NCBI GenBank assembly: GCA_900315455.1
Contig: OMZE01000038.1
Span: forward strand, 1-39,925
Direction of reading: 5' to 3'
Length of the DNA stretch: 39,925 nt
Source of the DNA: an uncultured Prevotellaceae bacterium
GTDB lineage: Bacteria; Bacteroidota; Bacteroidia; Bacteroidales; Bacteroidaceae
Part shown: piece by piece, positions 9,701-17,208 of the stretch
Layout: each line of letters opens with the position of its first letter
How positions within the stretch are numbered: position 1 is the stretch's first letter
Notes under the pieces: generated by a model
Told to the model about the DNA's origin: nothing
The model's input: only the letters and a program-made list of their open reading frames with translations
Database searches by the model: none
Made by a program: the position numbers and the translations under genes

Positions 9701-10761
9701 AAGATGGCAAACGTTTCTGGGGAATCAACCAAAGTAGCAATATGACCATAGACGCTATTATCGGAAATCCACCATACCAAATGATGGATGGTGGTAATGG
9801 AGCAAGTGCGACTCCTGTTTATAATGTCTTTGTTGATGTTTCAGTGAGTATGTCTCCAAAGTATCTCTCACTTATAATGCCGTCTCGTTGGCTGACAGGA
9901 GGAAGAGGGCTTGATAGTTTTAGGGATAGAATGCTACATGATGATAGAATTAGATTCTTGCATGATTATCATAACGCCAACGATTGCTTTCCTAATGTAG
10001 AAATTAAGGGGGGTGTTTGCTATTTCCTTTGGGATAAGACTTTCCATAATTATTGTAACATTGTATCTCATTTTAATGGGATGATGAATGAGACAAGAAG
10101 GCCTTTATTGGAGGAAGGAGTTGAGACATTTATTCGTAGTGATGAGCAAATATCAATTCTATACAAAGTAAGAGAGAAAAACGAACCTCTATTCTCCAGC
10201 TGGTTAAATGCGGGTCGTTTTTACGGGTTTCATACCAAAGTAGAATGGGACGATGAATTACATGGACGCATCCAAACTGCTGACGGAACTGATTTCATAC
10301 CAATATTATCGGAACCTGTATCAGGCGAAGAAGTTAAAGTATATGTACATGGTGGCGTTTGTTGGATATCTCGTGATAATATACCCAAGAACGCAAATTC
10401 TGTTGATAGTTATAAGGTGCTTCTTCCACGTTCAGGGAATCCTGGTTCTATTATAATTGGCAAGCCCAAAATTAGTGAACCAGGTTCTTGTAGCTCAAAT
10501 ACATATGTTATAGCCTTATGTCCTGAGAGAGAGTTATCTAAAGAAGAAGCCCTTAATATGCTGAACTATATTAAGAGCAAGTTCTTTAGATTTCTTGTTG
10601 CTACAAAAACGACAACTCAGAGTATGTCGTTACCAGCTTATACATTTGTACCTCTTCAAGACTTTACTCGCCCTTGGACTGATACAGATTTATACGAGAA
10701 GTACAACCTATCGAAAGATGAGATCTCATTTATTGAATCTATGATTAAGCCTATGGAGTAA
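6796..10761 (+). CDS. Fused GIY-YIG-like nuclease / DEAH helicase / Eco57I-type methyltransferase with switchable specificity end
   Basis: Protein of 1321 residues. Residues about 10-125 resemble a T5orf172/GIY-YIG nuclease (RLIYVFAIN, CLKIGETT, FNDKQVHSVLERSG, ANEWYCCDL). Residues about 145-540 form a superfamily 2 helicase: unusual Walker A AKMRFGKT (176-183), DEAH (about 284), SGTP (about 314) and motif VI QYMQTIFRVQ (about 526). Residues about 800-1321 are a methyltransferase with motif I-like ILEINSKSGLYP (about 870) and catalytic NPPYQ (991-995), typical of N6-adenine methylases, then a presumed target-recognition region ending IKPME. Expected role: ATP-dependent restriction plus methylation of one DNA target, like type ISP enzymes. 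From codon 986 on, the gene lies in an invertible segment; two alternative C-termini lie downstream in reverse. Confidence 0.88.
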   Translation: MATFESSLKPRLIYVFAINDEWHKDCLKIGETTLDEGDGDFLSPNSEPLNKSAQKRIDQYTKTAGIAYSLLYTEMTIFIKGHTVCSFNDKQVHSVLERSGVKKKVFDTVKGANEWYCCDLETVKKAITAVKHGQTSLHPGDVSKTQNPIVLRPEQDAAVEKTKKQFRRHNQMLWNAKMRFGKTLCALRVAKDMEMKRTIIITHRPVVDEGWFEDFGKIFYDRPDYHYGSRTKGEDFESLERLAKKGDKYVYFASMQDMRGSEKVGGKFDKNNEVFTTIWDYLIVDEAHEGTQTELGKAVIAELIGENTKVLRLSGTPFNLLDDYSEEEIFTWDYVMEQKAKAEWDLLHMGDPNPYESLPAINIYTYDLGALMSEYSDDEKAFNFREFFRTKEDETFIHNKDIDNFLSLLCKDDEDSLYPYSNDEYRKIFRHTLWVLPGVKAARALSAKLKEHPVFGNFDIVNVAGDGDEDEENADALKMVNKAIGADPDMTYTITLSCGRLTTGVSIKPWTAVFMMAGSYSTSAAQYMQTIFRVQTPFTHKGRMKEQCYAFDFAPDRTLRVLAEVAKVSAKAGKATDEDRRVLGDFLNFCPIISIEGSKMKPYDVKTMMGQLKKAQIEKVVQCGFEDGALYNDELLKLTDIDLAAFKDLKGKIGKTKAMAWSGDIDINNQGFTNEEYEEKERLEKKPKRERTPEEQARLDELKQRTNQRKEAISILRGISIRMPLLIFGADLTNEEEEITLDNFSTLIDDQSWEEFMPKGVTKEDFENFKRFYEPDVFREAGKRIRAMARAADKFTIEQRIERIAGIFNTFRNPDKETVLTPWRVVNMHMSDCLGGYCFYDEEFKHVLDVPRYVDRGDVTRNVFRPESHILEINSKSGLYPLYVAYNVYRSRVEAAKAKYGEIGHAFAMNLWDLTIENNILVICKTPMARSITRRTLAGFRDTNVNAKYYRNLIENITQKPALVVNTFKDGKRFWGINQSSNMTIDAIIGNPPYQMMDGGNGASATPVYNVFVDVSVSMSPKYLSLIMPSRWLTGGRGLDSFRDRMLHDDRIRFLHDYHNANDCFPNVEIKGGVCYFLWDKTFHNYCNIVSHFNGMMNETRRPLLEEGVETFIRSDEQISILYKVREKNEPLFSSWLNAGRFYGFHTKVEWDDELHGRIQTADGTDFIPILSEPVSGEEVKVYVHGGVCWISRDNIPKNANSVDSYKVLLPRSGNPGSIIIGKPKISEPGSCSSNTYVIALCPERELSKEEALNMLNYIKSKFFRFLVATKTTTQSMSLPAYTFVPLQDFTRPWTDTDLYEKYNLSKDEISFIESMIKPME
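9752..9794 (+). repeat. Inverted repeat, expressed-side copy (43 bp)
   Basis: Starts ACGCTATTATCGG and ends GATGGATGGTGG. It is identical to the reverse complement of 11677-11719, and identity stops abruptly at both ends. It encodes the catalytic NPPY region of the methyltransferase. Confidence 0.9.
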
Positions 10762-10766
10762 GATTT

Positions 10767-11719
10767 TTAATCCATAGACTTAATAGTACGTTCAATATAA
10801 TCAATCTCTTCAGATGAAAGACCATATTTAACATATAATTCTTGGTCATTCCATGACTTTGAAAAATCAAGGAACGGTACATACCTATAATTACCTTTTG
10901 ACATGTGTTGAGTAGAAGTAACAATAGCGATTAGAGAACGTACTAAACGCGTTTTTAAATACGCCATGAAATTCTCACATTCCTCCTTGTGATCAAAAAC
11001 GCTTAACAACATGTACGTTTCTGTACATATTGTACCAGGAGGTAGAATTTCCAAAGTTGATAAAATGCGTTTCTGTCCATTCTTATCGGTCTCTCCAGCA
11101 TGTTCAGCTGTTAGACATGATGTAATAACTTTCCACTTATCTATTTGATCTTTATTGGTTGTTACAGAATCACGTAAATAATATCCTATTCCTCCGTTAT
11201 ATCGGAGTCGTATATCACCAGACTGTAAAGGTTTAACATATGTACGAAGGCCAAAAGGTTTTTGGGAGAATACTTGTGACGATAGAAAGTTTTTTTCAAT
11301 CGCTTGAATCTTTTCAACTATACCTATCTCGACATTGCTCCGGATTAACACATCTGTATAATCCAGGAATCTTTTCTGTGAATATTGCTTTCCGGATTTA
11401 CATGATACGAAGTTGCATAAATCGTCATATTGAGCTTGCCAGAGGAAGTAACATATTCCACCAGCAATATCAACCGTTGGGAAACATTCGTGTGGGTCAA
11501 CATAGTCAAACAATGACCGAATCCTTCTATCATGAAGCATATCATACCGGAACTGCTCCAATCCACGCCCACCGTTATACCATTTTGCAGGCATAATCAT
11601 AGATATGTACTTAGGTTTCATGCTTTTCCCCAAATCAACGAATCTATGATATACTGGGATTGCACTCACGCCAGCCCCACCATCCATCATTTGGTATGGT
11701 GGATTTCCGATAATAGCGT
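10767..11719 (-). pseudogene. Silent specificity cassette 1 (alternative methyltransferase C-terminus)
   Basis: An open frame without promoter or credible start. It begins inside the 43-base repeat (in-frame stop just upstream, then AIIGNPPYQMMDGG) and continues for 307 codons from MMDGG to IKSMD. The first part parallels the expressed gene (SMIMPAKWYNGGRGLEQF, CFPTVDIAGGICYFLW) and so does the end (YVKYGLSSEEIDYIERTIK). The middle, about 130-250 residues after NPPY, differs strongly and should set DNA target choice. It becomes a functional end only if inverted onto the constant part. An independent short gene is unlikely because the SAM-binding half is missing. There is no frameshift, which implies selection to stay usable. 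Confidence 0.85.
11677..11719 (-). repeat. Inverted repeat, cassette 1 copy (43 bp)
   Basis: Exact reverse complement of 9752-9794. The bases just outside differ (cassette side reads CTCAAA before ACGCT, expressed side reads CATAG), which marks the repeat edge. Confidence 0.9.
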
Positions 11720-11739
11720 TTTGAGGAAGTTGCAGTCAA

Positions 11740-12820
11740 TTAAGCAATAGGTTTAATCATCGATTCTATATGGTTGATCTCTGCTTGACTCAAATGATAT
11801 TTCTCGTATAGTTCCTTGTCAGTCCATTCTTTAGTAAAGTCCTGTTCTGGAACGAAATTAAAACAATCACGTGTAACATTAACTGATGATATGCCTTGTT
11901 TCAATAGGTATCTGGCAAATTTTGAGCATAAGTATTTTTTATAATTTTCTGCTTCGATAAGGGTGTCAAATACGGCAGTGTCAATATATGTTTCCGTATT
12001 TATTTCTCCTGCATTTATTATTCGTGGAGTGGTCAACACCCTATACCCTTCACCAGGCTTCACGTTCAATTCTCCGTTACTTGGAACGAATCGTCCTACT
12101 ATTATTTTATACTTGTCGATATACTCTAATCCTTTTATAACTTCGTCCTTGCCCACGTAAGCCCATCCTTCGCTTGTAAGGATTTTTATATCACCATCTT
12201 TTCTATCTGCTCTTCCTCTATAATAGGTTCTAAAACCAAAAGGATTGATAGAAAGGACTCTGGTGTTTAAATACTGCGAGGAAATAGAAGTCACTTTCTT
12301 CAATATAGATATTGATTTGTTGGAACGGACGAATATATCGAAGTCATCTAAGGGTCGCTCAACCATATCTCTTCCCAATGAGTTCACATTGTATATTTGG
12401 CAAGACCCTTTGTGGGCTATGTTCCATAGAAGATAACAAAGGCCTCCTGCAATATCCACAGTTGGGAATATATCTTTACTGGTTTCATAATCAAATAGCA
12501 TCTGAATACGCTTGTCTGAAAGCATTTCTGTCCTAAAATCTTCAAGGCCACGCCCTCCTGCATACCATCTCGCTGGCATAATCATAGACATGTATGTAGG
12601 TTTGATTCTTTTTGCAATATCAACAAATTTCTGGTATACAGGGACTGCACCTCTATCTGTACCTCCATCCATCATTTGGTAAGGAGGGTTGCCAACTACA
12701 GCGTCTATTTTCATATTTTCAGATTCTTTAATACCCCAGAATCTATTGCCATCTCGGAATGTGTTAACTACGAGATTAGGACATTGGGATATGTTCTCAA
12801 TTAAGTTCCTATAATACTTA
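11740..12820 (-). pseudogene. Silent specificity cassette 2 (alternative methyltransferase C-terminus)
   Basis: A second promoterless alternative C-terminus on the minus strand, stop at 11740. Homology to the expressed gene starts farther upstream than in cassette 1: reading down from 12820 gives KYYRNLIENI, VVNTF, RFWGI, then IDAVVGNPPYQMMDGG. The nucleotide match to 9636-9794 is imperfect but contains exact blocks of 15 bp (12806-12820 with 9636-9650) and 17 bp (12665-12681 with 9775-9791). From MMDGG it encodes 311 residues ending IESMIKPIA, with a variable middle unlike both other versions. Joining it to the constant part would give about 1306 residues. No stop or frameshift is seen within it. 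Confidence 0.8.
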
Positions 12821-12857
12821 TTCGGGAATAATGGGAATCCACAACATGAACAATAAA

Positions 12858-12907
12858 ACCATGATTATTAAATAGTACATTAACTTTATTACATAAACAA
12901 TCATGGT
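12858..12907. repeat. Inverted repeat around the recombinase start
   Basis: ACCATGATTATT (12858-12869) and AACAATCATGGT (12896-12907) are inverted copies with one mismatch, 26 bases apart. The right arm contains the start codon of the recombinase. A weak -7-like TAACTTTA (12881-12888) lies between the arms. It may be an autoregulatory operator or a recombination site. Confidence 0.55.
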
Positions 12908-13706
12908 AGAAAAATTCAAAGACTTTCTCGTGCAATCCAATATGGCCGAGAACACTGTCACTGCCTATATTTATGCGGTGAACGAGTTCAAATCCAAGTA
13001 CAAGGATTTGACAAAGAAAAACTTATTGCTTTACAAGACGTATCTCATTGAGACATTCAAACCCAAAACCGTCAACTTGCGGATTCAGGCATTGAACAAG
13101 TATTTGGATTACATACGTAAGCCACAGTTAAAATTGAAATCCGTGAAGGTACAGCAAAAGACATACTTAGAAAATGTCATCAGTAATGCCGACTACACAT
13201 TTTTGAAGAACAAGTTGAAGAAGGAAAACAATCTGGAATGGTACTTTGTAGTCCGCTTCCTTGCCGCAACGGGAGCAAGAGTGAGTGAACTGGTGCTACT
13301 CAAAGTGGAACACGTCAACGTTGGCTACTACGACATCTACACAAAAGGGGGCAAGATACGCCGCCTTTTCATTCCCAAGAAACTGAAAGAAGAAACCCTT
13401 GTGTGGCTAAAAGATACCCAAAGGGAAAGTGGTTATTTGTTCCTCAATCGTTTTGGTGAACGAATAACCACACGGGGTATTGCACAACAATTGAAGAATT
13501 TAGCGATTAAGTATGGTATCAATCCCAAAGTGGTCTATCCACATTCTTTCCGGCATCGCTATGCTAAGAACTTTCTCGAGAAATTCAATGATATATCTTT
13601 GCTTGCAGATTTGATGGGACACGAGAGTATTGAGACCACTCGGATTTACTTGCGACGGACAGCCAGTGAGCAACAAATTATTGTGGATAAAGTCATCACA
13701 TGGTGA
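12903..13706 (+). CDS. Tyrosine recombinase (XerC/D-like), probable invertase of the specificity cassettes
   Basis: Protein of 267 residues, a little shorter than housekeeping XerC/XerD (about 300). An N-terminal SAM-like core-binding domain covers about 1-85, then the catalytic domain. Catalytic residues are in place: Arg126 (GARVSEL), Lys151, His214 and Arg217 (PHSFRHRY), His240 (LMGHESIETT), nucleophile Tyr249 (RIYLRR). It breaks and rejoins DNA at short inverted sites through a phosphotyrosine intermediate. It lies next to cassette 2 and only two alternative enzyme ends are nearby, so its job is most likely to invert them (inference from position; enzymes of this type flank hsdS shufflons). 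The start is the first Met; the right arm of an inverted repeat covers it. Confidence 0.9.
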   Translation: MVEKFKDFLVQSNMAENTVTAYIYAVNEFKSKYKDLTKKNLLLYKTYLIETFKPKTVNLRIQALNKYLDYIRKPQLKLKSVKVQQKTYLENVISNADYTFLKNKLKKENNLEWYFVVRFLAATGARVSELVLLKVEHVNVGYYDIYTKGGKIRRLFIPKKLKEETLVWLKDTQRESGYLFLNRFGERITTRGIAQQLKNLAIKYGINPKVVYPHSFRHRYAKNFLEKFNDISLLADLMGHESIETTRIYLRRTASEQQIIVDKVITW

Positions 13707-13721
13707 CGGTCAACTTTTAAA

Positions 13722-13740
13722 CTGCGACAAAACGTCGCAG
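13722..13740 (+). terminator. Hairpin after the recombinase gene
   Basis: A perfect 7-bp stem (CTGCGAC / GTCGCAG) with a 5-base loop begins 15 bases after the stop. There is no strong T-run after it, so termination is plausible but not certain. It marks the right edge of the AT-rich island. Confidence 0.45.
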
Positions 13741-13862
13741 TATTTAGAACTCTTACCATCTCCTTCCACCCACCTCTTTCATTAACTCTCCTAATTCGTC
13801 TATCGTATCTATCAATGGTCAGTTCATCAAAACCGCTGTCAAGATAAAAAAGGAATAAAAGG

Positions 13863-15281
13863 TTACTCCCAGCACTCCAGTTCGTCTTCAATCTCGGGCA
13901 GCAGGCTGCGGTGGAAGATGGGCTCCTTGATGCCGTTGCGTTTCTGTGTGCGGTAGTCGTCAAGCAGCCTGAACACATACTTGCCCAGGGCGACGATGGC
14001 GATGAGGTTGCAGGCGGTGAGGAGGGCCATGCAGAGGTCACCGAGGTTCCATACCATATCGAGGCTGACCATGGCGCCAAAAATCACCATCACCCCTCCG
14101 GAACAAATGCGGTAGATGGTGATGACGGTGCTGTTGGAGGTCATGAAACGGATGTTCGCTTCGCCGTAATAGTAATTGCCGATGATAGAAGAGAAGGCGA
14201 AGAGCAGGATGGCTATGGCGATGAAGGTGGGACCAGCGACACCTATCTCCGACCCGAGGGAGGCCTGGGTGAGCGCGATGCCGTTGAGTGTTGTCGTGTC
14301 GTAGAGTCCGCTGAGAAGGATGACGAACGCCGTGCAGGAGCAGACGAGCAGCGTGTCGGTGAATACGCCCAGGGCCTGTATCAGTCCCTGCTTCACGGGA
14401 TGGGTGACGGTGGCGGTTGCCGCCACGTTGGGCGCGCTGCCCTCACCCGCCTCGTTGCTGAAGAGACCGCGTTTCACCCCAATCATTATCGTCGCCCCCA
14501 GCATTCCGCCGGCGCCCTGTCTCATTCCGAAGGCATCGGTGATGATGGCCTTCAGCACGTGGGGAATAAGGTGGATGTTCATGATGATGACCACCACCAC
14601 GAGGAGGAAGTAGCCGATGGCCATCAGCGGAACGAGCACGGCGCTGACGTTGGCTATGCGGTGGATGCCTCCGAAGACGATGAGGAGAGCCAGGGCGGCG
14701 ATGACGACCCCCACCGCCAAAGGATTCCATCCGAAGGCCTCGTGCATCGCCCCGCAGATAGTGTTGCTTTGGATGCTGTTGTAGGAGAGTCCGAAGGTGA
14801 TGGTGAGGAGAATGGCAAAGATGTATGCCATCCATTTCTGATGCAGTCCTTTCTCGATGTAGTAAGCCGGACCGCCGATGAAATGGTCTTTGTTGCGTTT
14901 CTTGAAGAGTTGGCCGAGGGTAGACTCCACAAAGGCGGTGGCAGCGCCGATGAGGGCGATGACCCACATCCAGAACACGGCCCCCGGTCCGCCAACCGCT
15001 ATGGCAGTGGCTACTCCTGCCAGGTTTCCCGTTCCCACCCTGGTGGCCACCGACACGGCGAAGGCCTGGAAGGATGAGATATGCTTGTGACTCCCGTTCT
15101 TTTCGTCAAACTGGCTGGTGCCCGACGTGGCGGAGTCGGTCAGCAACCTGATCATCTCGCCCACCATGCGAAACTGCACACCCTTCGTCTTCCATGTGAA
15201 CCACAGTCCGCACAGCACCAGTGCGCCAATGAGGACATAGCCCCAAATGGCGTCGTTGACTTGGGTAATCAGGTCGTTCAT
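13863..15281 (-). CDS. Alanine/glycine:cation symporter (AGCS family)
   Basis: Inner-membrane protein of 472 residues with about ten or eleven hydrophobic helices. It would take up alanine or glycine with sodium. Family signatures include GYVLIGALVLCGLWFTWKTK near the start, FQAFAVSVATRVGTGNLAGVA with the conserved glycine-rich loop, GGPGAVFWMWVIALIGAAT, RGLFSNEAGEGSAPNVAA and FAFSSIIGNYYYGE. Its length is normal for the family. The upstream small secreted-protein gene ends 63 bases before this start on the same strand and no clear promoter lies between, so they may be co-transcribed. The exact substrate cannot be read from the sequence. Confidence 0.93.
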   Translation of the reverse strand: MNDLITQVNDAIWGYVLIGALVLCGLWFTWKTKGVQFRMVGEMIRLLTDSATSGTSQFDEKNGSHKHISSFQAFAVSVATRVGTGNLAGVATAIAVGGPGAVFWMWVIALIGAATAFVESTLGQLFKKRNKDHFIGGPAYYIEKGLHQKWMAYIFAILLTITFGLSYNSIQSNTICGAMHEAFGWNPLAVGVVIAALALLIVFGGIHRIANVSAVLVPLMAIGYFLLVVVVIIMNIHLIPHVLKAIITDAFGMRQGAGGMLGATIMIGVKRGLFSNEAGEGSAPNVAATATVTHPVKQGLIQALGVFTDTLLVCSCTAFVILLSGLYDTTTLNGIALTQASLGSEIGVAGPTFIAIAILLFAFSSIIGNYYYGEANIRFMTSNSTVITIYRICSGGVMVIFGAMVSLDMVWNLGDLCMALLTACNLIAIVALGKYVFRLLDDYRTQKRNGIKEPIFHRSLLPEIEDELECWE

Positions 15282-15344
15282 CTTTTCTTATGCGAGTGGG
15301 GTGACGGGGAATAGGATATGATATGGAGAGAAAGACCTTCTTCG

Positions 15345-15773
15345 TTACCCCGCGACAATGTCGAATGCATGGGTCATGTAGATGCAGAGTGGGAGGGAAT
15401 AGTCGAACCCTCCGACCTGGTTCCACGGTGCGTTGTAATAACGGATTTCCTTCAGCACCTTGTCGTTTTTGTCGTAGAATTTCTTAGCAACGATGCGGTA
15501 GGAGAGGAGGGGCTCGTCCATTTCGTAGAGCACTTCCATTCGCACTGGTTTGCCGGTGACATATTCGCGTTTGGCGTCTTTCTTGCAGATTTTCAGGTTC
15601 TTATAGTCATAGCGCACCCACAGCAAATAGTTGTTGCGTGAGCGGTCTATACAGTCGCTGGCATTCACCACCATCGTGTCGTTCTCTACCACCGTCTTGA
15701 ATGTCTTCACCTGAGCGGATGCCGCAGTGGAAAGCAGCATCATGCACAACAAAGAAAACAGAACTTTTTTCAT
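15345..15773 (-). CDS. Small secreted protein of unknown function
   Basis: A 142-residue protein with a clear signal peptide (MKKVLFSLLCMMLLSTAASAQ), which fixes the start at 15773; the frame stays open upstream through repeat DNA to 16055 but that part is not protein-like. The mature part has alternating short strands (NYLLWVRYDYKN, MEVLYEMDEPLLSYRIVAKKFYDKNDKVL) and faintly recalls the surface-adhesin E-like family, which I would not rely on. It is likely periplasmic or surface-exposed. It has its own Bacteroidetes promoter at 15812-15842, preceded by the tandem repeat at 15865-16042. Confidence 0.75.
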   Translation of the reverse strand: MKKVLFSLLCMMLLSTAASAQVKTFKTVVENDTMVVNASDCIDRSRNNYLLWVRYDYKNLKICKKDAKREYVTGKPVRMEVLYEMDEPLLSYRIVAKKFYDKNDKVLKEIRYYNAPWNQVGGFDYSLPLCIYMTHAFDIVAG

Positions 15774-15811
15774 AAGTGTTTTTTTTAAATGAGTAATTGT
15801 GTTTGCAGTGG

Positions 15812-15842
15812 CAAAGATAGTGAAAGGTGAGAGAAATGTCAA
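15812..15842 (-). promoter_or_regulatory. Promoter of the small secreted-protein gene
   Basis: Minus strand: TTG (15840-15842), 20 bases, TATCTTTG (15812-15819). The spacer end CTCACCTTTCAC resembles that of the promoters at 23269-23300 (CTCGACTTTCAC) and 39751-39782 (CTCGGCTTTCAC). Confidence 0.8.
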
Positions 15843-15864
15843 AAGAATCGAAGATTTTTTTGCA

Positions 15865-16042
15865 TTTCCGAACCGCATCCTATCTTCGCCGCGCAGCGGC
15901 AAAGTAGTGCAAGGCGAGTGAAAAGCAAAACAAATAACAAAGTTTTTGTTTTCTTTTCCGAACCGCATCCTATCTTCGGCGGAGCCAAAGTAGTGCATGG
16001 CGAGTGAAAAGCAAAACAAATAACAATATTTTTGTTTCCGAA
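15865..16042 (-). repeat. Tandem intergenic repeat linked to a promoter
   Basis: Two units (15865-15954 and 15955-16034) plus the start of a third (16035-16042), each opening TTTCCGAAC on the plus strand. Each holds CGCATCCTATCTTCG, a G+C-rich mini-hairpin, AAAGTAGTGCA, GGCGAGTGAAAAGCAAAAC and an A/T-rich stretch. Read on the minus strand each unit ends in a promoter-like TACTTTG. The same family occurs at 23111-23300 and 39751-39836. Confidence 0.75.
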
Positions 16043-16061
16043 CAGCAAAAGGCAATACTTG

Positions 16062-17201
16062 CTAAAATATATCACCGCTCCAAAGCATTTTCAGAAAGTC
16101 AAGCACGTAAATCAGTTCGTTGTCTCCTGACTTGCGGGTAATCGGGTCAAGAGAAACGAGGATCAGCCGGCACGCTGGATGCTCTTCTTTGAAGGCTTTG
16201 AGACCTTTCAAGTGTTTCGTCTCTACATGCTCCGATGATTTGATTTCAATAGCCACTTTCGCATCACCGACAACCACATCCACTTCCTTTTGGTCATAAG
16301 TGTGCCAATAGGATATGATGTCTCGTTTGTCGTTGTATCCTTTGTATGCTATGATTTCCTGCATCACAAAGTGCTCAAAGGCATGTCCATAATCATCAGT
16401 GCCCCGCTTCAGGGAGTGGCGCCCCATCAGATAGTTGGCAAGTCCAACATCAAAATAATAGAACCGTGGAGCCTGAATAATTTTCCTCTTGATTTCTTTC
16501 CGAAATGCCGGAATCTCATACCCGATAAGCGTATCGTAAAGAATTTGAAAATATGACTTGACTGTTTTGGCTGACACGCCGCAGTCTGACGCAATGTTGG
16601 AATAGTTCAGCATTTCTCCGTCTGAAATGGCGGCGACTTCCATAAACCGTTCAAATGCGTCGAGTTCCCTCACTTCGCCCTCTTCTCTGATTTCTTCGGT
16701 AAGATATACTTTTATGTAGCCAGATAAGCGCTTGGTGGCGTCTTCTACCATATAGTGACGTGGTATCATACCATTCTGCACAGCACGGTCTATCTGGAAA
16801 TCTGTCACCTCAGGCCATACGAGAGGATACAGCGTTTCGGGTATCGCACGGCCCCCAAGTGTGTTGGCTCCTGAACGCTTGAGTTTCCGAGCACTGGAGC
16901 CGCTGAGAATGAAGAACAATCCTCTATCCACCATCAAGGAATGTACCACATCCAACAGTTCGGGGACTTTCTGGATTTCATCCACAATGACAAGTGTGCC
17001 GGCAGGTTTGTCCTGAAGTGCCTCCCAAAAGGAATTGGGGTTTCGTTTGAATGCCCTCCTTGCACTTGGATTGAGCAAATCGTAGTAAACAGCCCCTTTG
17101 AAGCGTTCTTTTAGTAGGGTGGATTTTCCCGTCTGACGTGCACCAAACAGGAACATACCTTCATCCAATTTGTTCTCGATATCTATTATTCGCTTGTACA
17201 T
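16062..17201 (-). CDS. AAA_14 / DUF4143 ATPase
   Basis: Protein of 379 residues of the widespread AAA_14-DUF4143 family. The N-terminal ATPase has Walker A GARQTGKST (about 20-28) and Walker B LVIVDEIQKVPELLD, then sensor LSGSSARKLKR. A middle helical, winged-helix-like part (SNIASDCGVSAKTVKSYFQIL) follows. The C-terminal DUF4143 domain ends in a PD-(D/E)xK-like core (EVDVVVGDAKVAIEIKSS), the family's nuclease-like fold. The cellular role of the family is not established; these genes are common and often mobile or strain-specific. The start at 17201 follows a leader with palindromic sites and its own promoter. Confidence 0.88.
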   Translation of the reverse strand: MYKRIIDIENKLDEGMFLFGARQTGKSTLLKERFKGAVYYDLLNPSARRAFKRNPNSFWEALQDKPAGTLVIVDEIQKVPELLDVVHSLMVDRGLFFILSGSSARKLKRSGANTLGGRAIPETLYPLVWPEVTDFQIDRAVQNGMIPRHYMVEDATKRLSGYIKVYLTEEIREEGEVRELDAFERFMEVAAISDGEMLNYSNIASDCGVSAKTVKSYFQILYDTLIGYEIPAFRKEIKRKIIQAPRFYYFDVGLANYLMGRHSLKRGTDDYGHAFEHFVMQEIIAYKGYNDKRDIISYWHTYDQKEVDVVVGDAKVAIEIKSSEHVETKHLKGLKAFKEEHPACRLILVSLDPITRKSGDNELIYVLDFLKMLWSGDIF

Positions 17202-17208
17202 AAAATTC

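Larger units (their letters stand above)
9752..11719. mobile_element. Predicted invertible DNA segment (specificity switch)
   Basis: The segment is bounded by 43-base identical inverted repeats (9752-9794 and 11677-11719). It holds the expressed C-terminus of the 1321-residue enzyme and, in the opposite direction, silent cassette 1; their stop codons lie only a few bases apart (10761 and 10767). Both repeats read the same protein frame (AIIGNPPYQMMDGG), so inversion would join the constant N-terminus to cassette 1 without a frameshift, giving a 1302-residue protein. The tyrosine recombinase at 12903-13706 is the likely catalyst. Known parallels are invertible hsdS specificity genes of type I systems and pglX inversion in BREX; this architecture is different. 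The rearrangement itself is not observed in a single sequence. Confidence 0.82.

Noticed and set aside
10767-12714. Two independent minus-strand methyltransferase genes
   Set aside because: They lack the SAM-binding half, promoters and credible starts, and they start inside repeats matching the expressed gene; silent cassettes explain them better.
5741-13740. The island as an integrated phage or conjugative element
   Set aside because: There are no structural, replication or transfer genes and no flanking direct repeats or tRNA; the recombinase is better explained as the cassette invertase.
13911-15077. A 388-codon plus-strand open frame opposite the symporter
   Set aside because: Antisense shadow of the AGCS transporter; the product is Asp/Glu/His-rich with no fold-like pattern.
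15345-16055. A longer version of the small secreted protein starting at 16055
   Set aside because: The extra N-terminus is translated repeat DNA; the signal peptide at 15773 and the promoter at 15812-15842 set the real start.
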